Assembly (NCBI GenBank): GCA_950022655.1
Contig: OX465588.1
Span: 26,211,525-26,275,524 of the forward strand
Source of the DNA: Alentia gelatinosa
Taxonomy: Eukaryota > Annelida > Polychaeta > Phyllodocida > Polynoidae
Length of the DNA stretch: 64,000 bases
Direction: 5' to 3'
Shown here one piece after another: positions 1-12,600 of the stretch. A model generated the notes under the pieces. That model was not told the DNA's origin and ran no database searches. It saw nothing but the letters and a program-made list of their open reading frames with translations. The translations under genes were made by a program, and so were the position numbers. Each line of letters starts with the position of its first letter. The first letter of the stretch is position 1.

Positions 1-526
1 TTCTTGCCAAGAATGATCGCCAATTTGATGAGAACACGCCATATACTCATCAGCTTAAATGCAGTAGGTATATTAACTAAAATATTAGGCTATAATTGAA
101 AAGACAGCAGCCACCAGTGAGTGTATATGCTTATTCATGTCGTTACCAGTGCCGGAAGTTAGTTATTTAGCTCCGCTTTGTACAGACCTGTAATGTCGTA
201 AAATATAACAGCGACTAATTCTAACAATATTCTCTTTCCTTGCCATGTGTGTCCAATGCCTGCTGCCAGGTTTGTAGTATCAATAATTTCCAAGCTCATT
301 GAGATGTAGTGAATGAGCTATGATTCGACGACCTAGAATGTGAATAAAATCACGTTTTCCGGTATACAATAATGAGAAAAAGTACTGACTTACCTTTTTT
401 ATCTGTCCTATGAATATATCCCTCCGCATGCGTCGTCGGATCATATTTTATGGGATAGAAGACCTAGAACGACCACCTCTACGGGCTCAGTAACCATGTT
501 TTCCCTTATTACTGTTTTATGAGCAG
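1..526 (+). other. Intron (5' part of the polycystin-like gene)
   Basis: No exon recognised. AT-rich; it ends with a foldback (382-510) and the acceptor of exon 1. Confidence 0.5.
382..510. mobile_element. Foldback, ATATCCCTCCGC family
   Basis: Shares the ending GGGCTCAGTAACCA.GTTTTC and the ATCCCTCCGC centre with 50560-50680. Intron just before exon 1. Confidence 0.6.
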
Positions 527-682
527 GTGACAGTGCGGAGGAGTTGGTAATAGACGCCGATGAACTGCAGGCAGATATGAAGTGTCAGGCGACGGTGACA
601 TTCAGTTGTAGCCCATGTAACTCTCAGGTGGTGTCTTATGAATTCTACACCACGGCTACATCCTTTAAAACCAACTGCACAG
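527..682 (+). CDS. Polycystin-1-like exon 1 of the visible part: Cys-rich ectodomain
   Basis: Acceptor ..gagcag before 527 and donor cag|gtaatg. Phase 1 in and out. It encodes a short Cys-rich, extracellular-looking piece (FSCSPCNSQ motif). Domain family not recognised. Upstream exons must lie outside the window. Confidence 0.75.
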
Positions 683-3600
683 GTAATGGCTTGTTTCTAT
701 CTGAACATAGTCGATTATACTACTATGTAACCTTCATATGAAGGGATAAACCGGTGGGTAATTTTAAAAACAGAGAAAATGAAGAGGGACAGAAAATATG
801 AATTTCCAATGACAAATCACATCAAACGAATGTATCTTGATTTTGTTGGCGGTTGCCAAATATGAGTATATTTAGATAACCGAAGGATGTGCTAGAAAAC
901 AGTTTTGCGATAGGACAAAAAATATGGTACAAATCAAAGAATCATCTCAAATATACTTCAATATCGGCTTAGTCTGTATCATTTCCTTTTAGATATCTAT
1001 TCGTATTTAATGTTGGACATTGCATTTGAATACATGTAACTATTTGTATTTTCAGTGGACTTACCTTCAGCTTCCCCCTGTTTCCCTGAACTGATCCTAT
1101 CTAAACTGACGACAGCAGACAACTCCGTCACGCTCAAGATCTATAACATCAGCCTCGCCTGTAACAGTTCAGTGTCCGCCGTCTCGTTCTACGCCCTGGA
1201 ACCTGGCACCTGGTACCTCAACTTCCTCTATATCGTCACAGAACAAAACGCCAACGGCAAAACGGAGATGAGGATACGCTCCAAGACGGAAATCATAGCC
1301 AAGGGGCCCGGGGTGCAGTTATACAACCTCTCCACCCCTGTCACTGCGTACAGTACGGACATGGTCGGGGTCAGCTACCCCTCCGGGAGTTCCGATGTCA
1401 TCGTCCCCTACGCCGCGTCCGACAGCGCTGTACTAGGCTCCACCGGGTACAGTGAATCCAATTTGGTGGCGTATGGATCTAAAAAATCATACGATCATAC
1501 TGTAGGAACTGTTCTCGAGTTTACCTTTAAGACCGATAAAAAGCGCATACCCGCCCTCAGGCTGTACGTCACGGACGGTGAGTACAAGTATGATGATTTT
1601 ATTGCATTTTTGATATAATGTAATACGTCAAAATACAACACAACTCTTATTGACCAGAGGGAATCATTGTGATAACCATCATACCTACTAAAAATATACC
1701 TATCTAAAAATGGCTATTTAGATAATAATTAGAAGTTATTGTTGATAGTGCACAGGGAGAGTAGATTTGTTATTGAAATTGATGAGCAAGTAGGGAATAA
1801 TAGAAATGGCGGTAGGATCTAATATTTCTCGAAGTGGTTCTAAGGATAACATACATATGGGAATTGAGTTTTCGACTCCGACAGAAAGGACCCTTTTAAA
1901 ACAGTTATCTTATTATAAATTGAAATATACTATGAATCCTATTGAAGTTCCTAGTTCAATCCCTATTTCGATTCCATCACCCATTATCATTTTCATCATA
2001 ACCTCGACGAAGTATTACATTCTATAATTTGCAATATTTTCTTTGAAAGATGTACCAACAACAACAACAATTGCAACAACAGAAAGTCCAACATCCACAA
2101 CATCAACAACGACTGCTATTGCGACCACAGCAATTATGACCACAGCGGTGACCCCAGGTAAAATGTTTACTTGAAATTCAGGCTGAGCCTATATAAATGA
2201 TATAGATTGGAAAGAAATGAAGGAAATATCTTCGCCATATTATGATGTCCCATTGGGCCTGGCGTCTACCTACTATGATAGTAATTTAGACCTACTGATA
2301 TGGCACCGATACAAAAAGCACATATCGGAGATATATCAGGAAGTTGCAAAATCGTAGACAAATGTCTAGACATGCCAATTCCCCACGCATTGTAAAGGGT
2401 TGACTGATAAAAAAGGTGACCATGGCGTCGATATGCCCCACGATATTAGCAAGGCTAAAGTGCATATCTTGAAGTGGTAACTTGATTTTTAGATATGTGA
2501 TACATTATAATTCAGGAAATATAGCATCGATAATGTTTACCAGAACAACAAATAAAACAGCAGTGTATTTTTTCAGGCACTAAATGCTCTGCTACAGGTC
2601 AAACTAATCGAATCATATTATCTGGAACTCTGCGATGTCAATCTAGTACAGGATGTAGTAAAGTATAGAAAACCAGATAATAAAACAAATATAATATCCC
2701 TTTTCCCCACCAAATTAAATGTCCATATTAAGCACTCATTGACTTCCATGGACTGACTACAGAATGCGCCAACATCTCCGTACCCGCGGAGTATTCTGAG
2801 GAGGCCTCGCCCTACGCGCAGTCCCTTGCCGTGGGGCTGAACACGCTGGTCATTAAAACGGTCGTCGATAACCAGTGTGGGAAGAACCTCACCCTAAAGT
2901 GGCAGAAGCGTGAGAAGAGCGACAAGGGCGTCTGGGGCAGTTACTCTACTATAACCTCGGCCACTGGCTCCGACCTCTCCTACGTTGTATCATCAGCGGG
3001 CACCTACCAATTTCAGGCCCAGGTACCTAGTGATATCTACAATCTGTATTAGGAGTTATCCTACATAATAGCTTTTTTACAAAAAGATATATACCAATAA
3101 ATATCCAAGAGAAAGTGAGGCATACACAAATATAGAGAGAAAAATGCACACCAGTTATCCAATATTAAGATCGGCAATAAGTAATTTCAGATCATGTAAC
3201 GCCTTTACTTAAAGCTATAACCTGTACTTACACTTCCCGAGTTTAAGCTAGAATTTGACAATATCATGACCTCACGTATATTGACCAATTTACACCCCTC
3301 ACCCCTATCAACATTTTCCATATATGCCGGTACCTCTGAATTACATGCCTATTTGCATACACGTAATTATCATAGTTCATCACCAGTGTTTTCTTGGGTA
3401 CAAAGTTCGTGACTGCTCTGTTACAGATAGACGGACTACCCACCGTCTATGCAGACATGTACGTAAAAGCCGAGGCATCCAAGCTGGAGGCCCGTCTTTC
3501 CAGCGGAAGTGCCCGCACATGCATGGCAGGTTCCCCGTTCCCGCTCGACGGCGCCACCAGCTACGACCCTGACGACCGTGGCGCCACTCGCGGCGCGCTC

Positions 3601-6600
3601 AGTTTCTCGTGGTCGTGCCGGAACGGGGCGTTCGCCGAGGACGCTCCTACTGCCCACTTCTCCGCCAAATTGTGTCACAGCTCGCTCAGCTGGCTCTGGT
3701 CCAACACCGAGAACCAAATAACGGTTAGTCTGGTATCCTATCGCCCGTCAGTCACCGTTATTGGCAAATTTGTCATAATATATACCTCATTTTACAATTT
3801 AATGCTCCATTAATGGTACAATTATGAATTCGCACCTGATAGATTATTATTGGTCTTTCCTTTAGGCGGGCAGCGACCTACCTGCCGAGATCTACACTTT
3901 TAGGCTCGGGGTGTCGAAGTCAGGCAGAAACGGATTCGTAGATCAAGTCGTCACTGTCGTCAGAGGTTTCGTTCCTGTCACTAGCGTAAGGTGAGATTCA
4001 GCTACTTATTAGCACTTCATTACATTCATTATTAAAAAGCTTCTTCATTTAAGTGTTGCCGCTACTATTATATGTGTTTTGCAGTAAAAATACATCACCA
4101 CAGCTTTTATATATAGAACTATTCATGTCATTTCAAAAGGACATTTTGAGCTTCTTGGCCATCCTTCGGTGGCACTCCTTGAAGTCACATTGGTCTGACA
4201 GTATCTACCATCTATTATCCTGAACATTTCAACTGTGGTAAAAGTCTAGCAGCCCCATGTTGCACCTATTTGTTTTGACAGTTGTATGATGAACTGCGGC
4301 AGTAAAGTGGTGAGTTCCTCACGCCTCTCCCTGCTGCTCGTTTGTGATAGCTGCGATACGCTCACCGGGGTTACCTACAACTGGACACTGGAGCGCAGGA
4401 CATCAAAGTCACCATTAACCTACCAAACTGTCCCCACCAGTGAAATGTCTCCGACTGGTATGTACCACTACTGGTATTACGACTGCGATAGCAGCTACTT
4501 ACATACTACTAAGGAACTGCATAGACATCCGTATCCACTGGAAATATGCCATTAGTTTTTGTCGTGGAGTTACCTCCTGAGGCAAAGCCAAGTGAGATTA
4601 CCTAGCATACCAAAAAGAATGGCATGTTTTCAACAGCTACGGATCAATTATTGTTTTGATTTTATCTCGCTCCTATCGCCGACAAATTGACTAACGTTTG
4701 TGACGTTATTGTCCATTGAGTTGTCTTTTTATAATACTCCGTGGGTGTTGAGTACGAGTTTCGAATGTTGAGTCTATTGGGAAAATTCCAGGTGTAGGAG
4801 AAACCACGATACTCTATGAATTACAAAACCAGTGATATATCTGCTACTTTGTGTCAAACAACACTCGAGAAACCACACAACCAGTGATATATCTGTTACT
4901 GGAATGGATTGCAATATTCAACAAACCATGCAATACTATCATAAAACTGGATGAGGTTTAATCTTGGCCACCATATTCCACGACTGGAGTTTGGCAAAGT
5001 GACTTCATGAGGCGAAGCCGAGTGAAGTCCGGAGCCAAAACTTCAGGAGTGGAATGCGGTGGCCAAGATTAAAACGAATTAGGTTTTGATTTTATCCTAC
5101 CCTATCTCCTCGATTTTGGAATATTACGTGATAACAATGCTGTATGCCACTAGTGGCATATAAAACTCTGTATGCCAGTCAGCGTGGCATACGGAAACCC
5201 AATGTTAAGCCTATGGGATTTTATATTAGGGGTAGGATAATAATACATCTTCCATTAATATATTTCTATATCAATAATGTCGCGATATTGTTTCATTTCT
5301 GGAACATCATAGCTGGTTTAGATGTCGCCATACTCTTTTACCCTAGTTTCTCCATTGACTGACGACGTTTTCGGAATATTGTCTAATGCTAGCCACATAA
5401 TAGCTGATAGAAATGGGTGTATATTGTCTCATGTTTGTTATGCCATGGTTGGTAAAGTTGTCACTGCAGTGTCTCTCACTGGTCATACCATAGCTGAAGG
5501 AGTTACCACCATGTCGTGCACCCATGCTTTTTTTATTTCTCTTATTTTCAGAACATGTCTTTATTGTTGTCTTTCAAAGGGTATCGTATATAATAAAGTC
5601 TTCCAGGACACCTCTGAGAGGTGTTTTCCCACATGATGGTCATTTCTTTAACGAGTTTTTTTTTGTTACAGGCTCATCCAGTGCTGGGTTTTCTCTGAGA
5701 GCAAACAGCCTGGAGGAGGGCGGCTCATTCCTTGTGACGGTCACGGTGGCGTGTGAAACTTGTGTCTCCAGCCCGACGTCTTTCTCCTTCCAGACAAACA
5801 GGTCTCCATACGGCGGGTCATGTAGCATCGATCCTCAACAAGGCAGGTGTCTTCTTCTCCACGTGTTAGGATTGCAATGATTGTCCATATATAATCACAC
5901 TTCAATAAACCTATAAAATATTTCCAGTAGGATAAGCATGATAATGCAAGAAATTCTAACAAAGGTATGATAGCAATATTAAAGAAGATTTCATTTTTCT
6001 TCATAAGAATGACTACAATAGTGTATAAATCAAACATTCTGTAGCACTAATCAACTGCAAATGAAGCCTGCGACAGAACCACAATTGTATACTACTACCT
6101 TCATCTTAAAACAAAGTAGTCACACATTGACTCTTTTGCCAGCTTGAAGTGAGTGCTTTCCAATCCAGTTACAGGCCTCCCAGTGAAACCTTTAAAACCT
6201 ATAAAACCTATAACAAAACTATATTTTGATTCTTGAGCATTTATTTTTTCAAAGGAACCTATTTAACCTATAAAAACCTATATTTTCACCGTCATGCAGA
6301 TTGATGTGTACAGGAAATCTTAGAAGTTAACTTGACACAAAGTTAGAATGTCAAATGACAAGAAATCCACATCATTGGTTTATCTAAGAGATCATAAAAG
6401 TGTTTAAGAATCAACAGTTGGTGTGACTTCTTGCCAGGCTGGCTTGCCTGTTGGAAACTCAACACGAGTATACATACTTGCTGGGTATAACCTGACGTCC
6501 TGCAATTTAGTACTAGATACATTTTTTAGAAATCAAGAACTGAAAATAAGCTATTCACTATATTTTAACTCTTATCATGCTGAATATGTTAACCCTAAAA

Positions 6601-9600
6601 ACCTATATAAGCCTATGTTTTGGGCCTTGAGAAACCTGTAAAAACCTGTATTTTTATTTATTTAAAAAAAAAAAAAAAAAAACTATATTGAGGAAGGGGG
6701 CACTGGCAGGCCTGCAGTTATTCATACCAAGTTGATGCAATGAGCTTCCCATCTACAGCAGTTTATTGGCTGAGGCAAATAGAATTATACCAGAACATTT
6801 GAAAAAAAGATATTAAGGCCCGGCGTCCAATGAGCTCCCGATACACTACGATAGGCATGATGATGCATCTCCAGACACAAAATTGATATCGCGGTGGAAA
6901 GTCAACTTTAATCCGTGGCCGATACACCCGATGATGCACCCCAATGCACGCATCACAAGGTCTATAGTAGCGTATGGGTAGCTCAGTAAACGCCGGATCT
7001 AACTAGAACATGTAATATCCAACATATATGCAGGGGACATCGGTAATGTAATTAATAGATGTAAAGTAAAGTTAAGATGTCTGCTGTGCCTCACTGACGA
7101 TAACTGCTGACATCAGGGGAGGCCCTCCTGACGCGTTTCACCGTCACGTGTAGTGGATGGACGTCCGCCGACCGCCTTCCCTTAATGTACAGGATACAGA
7201 AAAAGTACAAGGTATGCCACAACTTACTATATGTATTCTCTAACGTTTGTGTGTAAACTTTTTTCAAAAGCGATGGGCGTCACCAGTTGATAAATGATAA
7301 ATATCATCGGAAGCTCTCGAATATAACTATGCGTCAACACCTCATAGCATACGACAGCTGGTATCTGAAACGATCAATATTACTGTGATTTTGATCCGAG
7401 TGGTCGTATTTTACATGTAGTTGACACAGAGTAAATGACCGAGCGATAGCTTTAGCATGGAGACTCCGTATTAAGGCCTTTTTCCATTGGCCGATAAACA
7501 CGGTGTAGATCTTTTGTGTTCTCCTAATAGCCTATCTATATTGGCCATCACCGGTATACAGTCAGAACCACTGAACGCAAATTGTAAATAGGCTATTAGG
7601 AGAACACCAGTAATCTACACAGTGTCTGCGGCCAATGGAAACGGGCCTTTAGGTGGAGGAATAGAGGGAAACTATGTTCCGGTGAAAGGAAGTCAAAGTT
7701 ACGGGGTAAGGCTTGGAAAAATTACTGCCCAAGGCCTTGGCCGCGGCAGTAATTTTTCCAAGCCTTACCGAGTAATTTTGACTTCCTTTCACTGGCACTT
7801 GGTTTCCCTATTCCTATATACCTTCAAATGTGGTTTAATAACGATAATTAGCGTTATTTGCTCATCCACCATCAAACCTGAAGCCAGATCCAACCTTATC
7901 GAGTAACTTGACACTTTATCTTTACTCCCCACTGCGCTTTTCATATGAATTTTGTAAGAGGCAATCTGATTGGTCTAAATGTCAACCTTGGGTAGTATAC
8001 GGCAACCTTGGGTAGTATACGGCAACCTTGGGTAGTATCCATAAGTTACTCCACCCCCCAGAACATGGTGTAAGCATAGAGTGTACAGCCATAGGTATAT
8101 AGGAATACGTAGTATCAACTACAAGGAGAATAGGGCCACTCAGATCGAAATCATGGTAATGTTGTATTTATTACTCACATTTCGAGTAATTATTAGGGAA
8201 AAAACCTTGTAATTCATTAGAAATTCGACCCAAGCGCTGTGCATTGTTTATATAAATTAGTTCCTATAATGCCCGTCAGGTGGCCCAAAAAGCCGCATTC
8301 TCGTATTCTGCTAGGAGATTCTGGAGGTCCGTATTCTACACAGTAGCGATCTGTAGGCCCCATAGACTTAGTATGGAGACTCCATATTAGGTGGATAATG
8401 ATGTGTATCTCTCCTCTTGATGGAACAGGACAGACTGGGTCTGCTCTACTACGGACCCAGCGCAGTGTCGTCTGCTTTCCCACTCTCGGTGGGCTCTGAG
8501 AGTGATGGCTTCTCGTCGGAGCTTGTTGTTACTGTGCAGGACACCTTGGGATCATCAGCCAACGCCTCCATCACTGTCACGGTATGTTAACATGGATTCC
8601 ACGGTAAACGTGGCACAGGCAGCCATTCAAAAGCCTCTAGATATATTACCAATCGCTATGATGCCACTGTAGATAGTAAAAATAAACTTGTGAATATATA
8701 TGAATGTGCCATCACAGGCCCATTCTGAACTAGAAACACTCATTAGCAGATCCTGAATGTAATTGATTAGACAACAAATTTCAACAAACATTTTTCTTTC
8801 CATAACATTTTATGTTAATTGTAGGTGGGGATGCCAAATGTCACAGCAGGAGGCTCCATGCAAGAAATGACTAGTTCTATAGATAACTTGGACCTGGCTG
8901 ATACCCAGGGTGCGACACAAGCCATTCAGGCCATGGCTTCTCTCCTGAATCTCCAAACAGATAGTGTGAGTATCTTACGTGGTGTTTGTGTGAGTAGCAG
9001 GCTCAGTCACAATATGCGTGAATAACAGCCAAGGTGATGGTATAGGATCAACAGTCCAAGCGTGTAACGAATATAATATATCAGCATGACAGCCTTGACT
9101 ATATATATATGTGTGAGTAACAACTTTTAAGTAACTACGCCAGTGACTGACGGTCAGTGTGTAAGTATCAACTTTAATGTTTTATCCCAAATTGTTCTAA
9201 TCCTCATCTATTTTCTATATATATCATCTGGTGGTGGGTATGCTAAATTATACTATACATTACTCATACGCTTATCTTAGTTACCATCAATTTCTAACTA
9301 TAACTGCGTACAAAGTATGGGAAGAAAGATTCTTCTTTTTGCAAGGTCTCCGGTGATTGTATTGAGCGTACACGAAACGCCATAAATGGAAGACCATCCA
9401 TTTGATGAATTTGTGAGCTAATAAACAAAAAAAACAACAACAACAAAATTCATTGTGTACTGGTCCTATCGTATGTTAATACTTACATAATAGGACTAAC
9501 CTTTTTAACATGACGCTACAAAGACCTGCTAAGGAGACATATAGGCCTGACGTCCACCTACTACGATATGGCTCCGATATGGTCTACGATGCACCTTACG

Positions 9601-12600
9601 ATAATAAATCAAAATCGCGTCGGAAGGTCACCTAACATCGGGACAGTTGACCACATTTCTGCGATTAGGCACTGATAAAAACTCCATACAATGCGTTGTG
9701 GATTGGCATGTCTAGACATATGTCTACGATTTGGCACTTTCCTGATATGCCTCCGCTATTTGCTTTTGTATCGGTGTCATATATCGGTAGGTCTAAATTT
9801 CTATCATGGTAGGTGGACGCCAGGCCTTACAATACTGTTTTATTTGGTTCTTGGCACTTTGATGTTATTGCCAGCCACGATTTAACGATGTAAAACATAC
9901 TTTGAATATCAATTAATGGCTAAGTAAATAACAGATAACAATGATGTGCCAGTAGTGGCAATAAGTGTCAGTATTTATTTGCTGTCTTTCTTAAATTTGT
10001 ACTTCAGTCTTCCACAGGCGATGCAGGAACAGCCTCATCACGAGCTCAGGTCAGTAATTCCCCGTCGTCCCATTTACTACACTAGTACACTTTATCCTAT
10101 CCCTAATGATAAAACGCCATAGGCTTAACACCGGGTCACTGTTTTCTGGCGAGTATGTAGTAGAGTGTTTTTTTTGCACGAGGGTAATAAAAAGAATTGA
10201 CCAATAAGCGGCGTCACACTAATGCAGTCTATGAATGTTGACAACCTATGGTCTTACTTGGCAAAGTGGCAGCCGCAAATTTCACTTGCTCAAGCAACTT
10301 GCAGGAACCAAAATGGCTAATAATTATTCTAAAGTCGTACAGATGGGGTAGGATAAATACTAAATTGTACTCGAGTCAGTAGTGTTAGTGTTTATCGCAC
10401 TCCAGTCATGTCTGCTTCTCACTACGCTCAGCTATCGCCTCGCGTAGTAACGCGACCTGCCCGTCGTGCGATAACCACTAACACTACTAGATAATCCTTG
10501 TTCAGTTTCTCCGAATTATCATCTGAATGATGCACTATATCCCAGGCAATGTGAAAGCAAATTTTTGAATACATGAATTCACAAGTTACCAAAAAGTGAT
10601 TTAGGCAACGACACGTTAATCCATAAGGCCAAATCTGACATACCAATCCTCCTACTTTACCGCTGAATATAGAATATTTTCGCCATTTACAATATCACCA
10701 TAGGAAAGGCATTATGGGAACCCCCTGAGCAAAATGAGCTAATGGTATCACATTTCCACGTCTGGAATTCATAAAGAGGAATATATTTCAAATAAAGCAA
10801 TGCTATGTTTTTTTACAATATCATATGGCTCTCAAGATAATATAATGTTTTTGTATACATGAAATTGTGATAATCTATTGTGGTCCTAGTCTTTGTAGCT
10901 TAGAAATTGATCTTTACGATAACTCCAGCCTCCCAACATACGTTTGTGGTACTCTGATTACCTGCGAAAAACTCAACGTTTTTATCTCAGGTACGACAGA
11001 AGATGGTAACGCAGATTAAAGACATGAGCTCCAACGTTGACAATCTGGATGACGTCATGATGGTTACCGGCGCCCTTGGGATGTCAACAGAAGCAGAGTC
11101 TGAAATTAACACTGAAACAATGGTAGGACCGTTTGATAAAGGATATATATAGAACAGCCTGACCATGTTGTACATGCTACAAAACGAGATGGGAAATTGA
11201 TGTTACTGGGTTTGTTTTTTTTACGAAACAAGGCCTCTGGGTGAGTTCCGCGAATAACAACAATTCTCCATAGATTGGCATTGAAAACATATTGATGCGA
11301 AAGTATACACACTACCCAGTTTCCCACGTGTTCACTGTAACAGTGCACTGCACATGGTGCAGGGCAGAATGTATATTATATAGGGAGGAGCAGTACGTAA
11401 TTATCAAATGTACTACATGGGTATATAATAGTGTGGTGTAGCTAAACGCTACTCATTTGCGTGTGATACACGGCTGAGAGTAGGGCATTCATATAGATTC
11501 ATCCATGGACGATATTCCGGAATCGATATCATAAATCTCAGACTAGTAATTTGTAGACCTTACCTCTATACCAGTGGGACATATTGTAGGTAATTTAACA
11601 CTATTTTACACAAAGGTATTCTAATCTTCAGGAGATTTATTCATACAGTCTATAGATAAATATCTTACTTTGTCAAAGACACTAATATCAATTGAATTAA
11701 TAATATGAGATTATTTGCTCTTGAGGGTTAAGATTCATTAATAGTGTACATGTTAGCTGCTGGTCCTAGATACAATGCATATAAATGCTAACATGGTTTT
11801 GCGAGTTGTGTGATGCCGAGAGTAGGATAATACAGCTATGTTGCACCAATGCTAATGTAGATCTGTTATACTGTTTGTGACTCTCACAGGATGATGCCAC
11901 AGATGCACTGACCACCCTGAGTGGCACTGCCTCGAGGCTACTCGCTACTCAACCAGAACAAGCCGTCCCCGTCACGTCAAGTAGGGCCCTGTCTACCTTC
12001 TTCTTTTGAGTGCTGGTTCCACCAACACAATGGATTTGCCATGTTATATCTTGGTGCATCTTGTTATATCTAACAGTATTGCGATATGTCTTACTTCCTT
12101 TGCCATGACACGTCACACACAATGGTTTGTGTATTTTTTTGGTGATGATTTGTCTATTTAATGCTAGGGTTACACCATCACCCCCGACAGTCCCAGCAGT
12201 GAATTTTGTGCAAATCATAAGTCAACGTGAAACTTTGCAGCATTTTTATGGTTTTCTCCGGTCGGCCAAAATAGGCCATTGACTTAAGGGGAACTTCGTT
12301 GAGTTGAGGCTGCCATAGATCAACGTGGTCTTGTCGGGGTCAGGGATCTGTTTCACTAGTTTCGTGACATGTCTGTGACACCATACAGACATTGGGTTTC
12401 TTTGGTTTTTTTTATTCGTTTATTTAGACTGTACCCTCATAGGCTCTTGGCCTGTCTTCCTTTGGGCCAGTTTGGGTTGTCTAGTTTTGTGACAACACAA
12501 GTAGCTTCCCCTAGGAAAAGACAGACCCAAACACGGTGTGTCTGGTTTCATAAGAATTAGACAAATTTACACATCACAGGATTCACACATTTCGGGTTTA

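Noticed and set aside
2577..2662. Longer version of the exon at 2577 ending before gtatag
   Set aside because: Length leaves phase 0 while exon 4 needs phase 1.
3436..3717. Minus-strand open frame opposite exon 5
   Set aside because: Shadow of a GC-rich coding exon; no domain, splice or start support.
5672..5846. GT donor at 5847 for exon 8
   Set aside because: It moves exon 9 into a frame that hits a stop after about 11 codons and destroys the conserved REJ sequence.
12369..12560. Open frame in the first part of the 702-bp unit, repeated at 13074
   Set aside because: Starts outside or across the unit joint and has low-complexity T-rich sequence; a shadow of the duplication.
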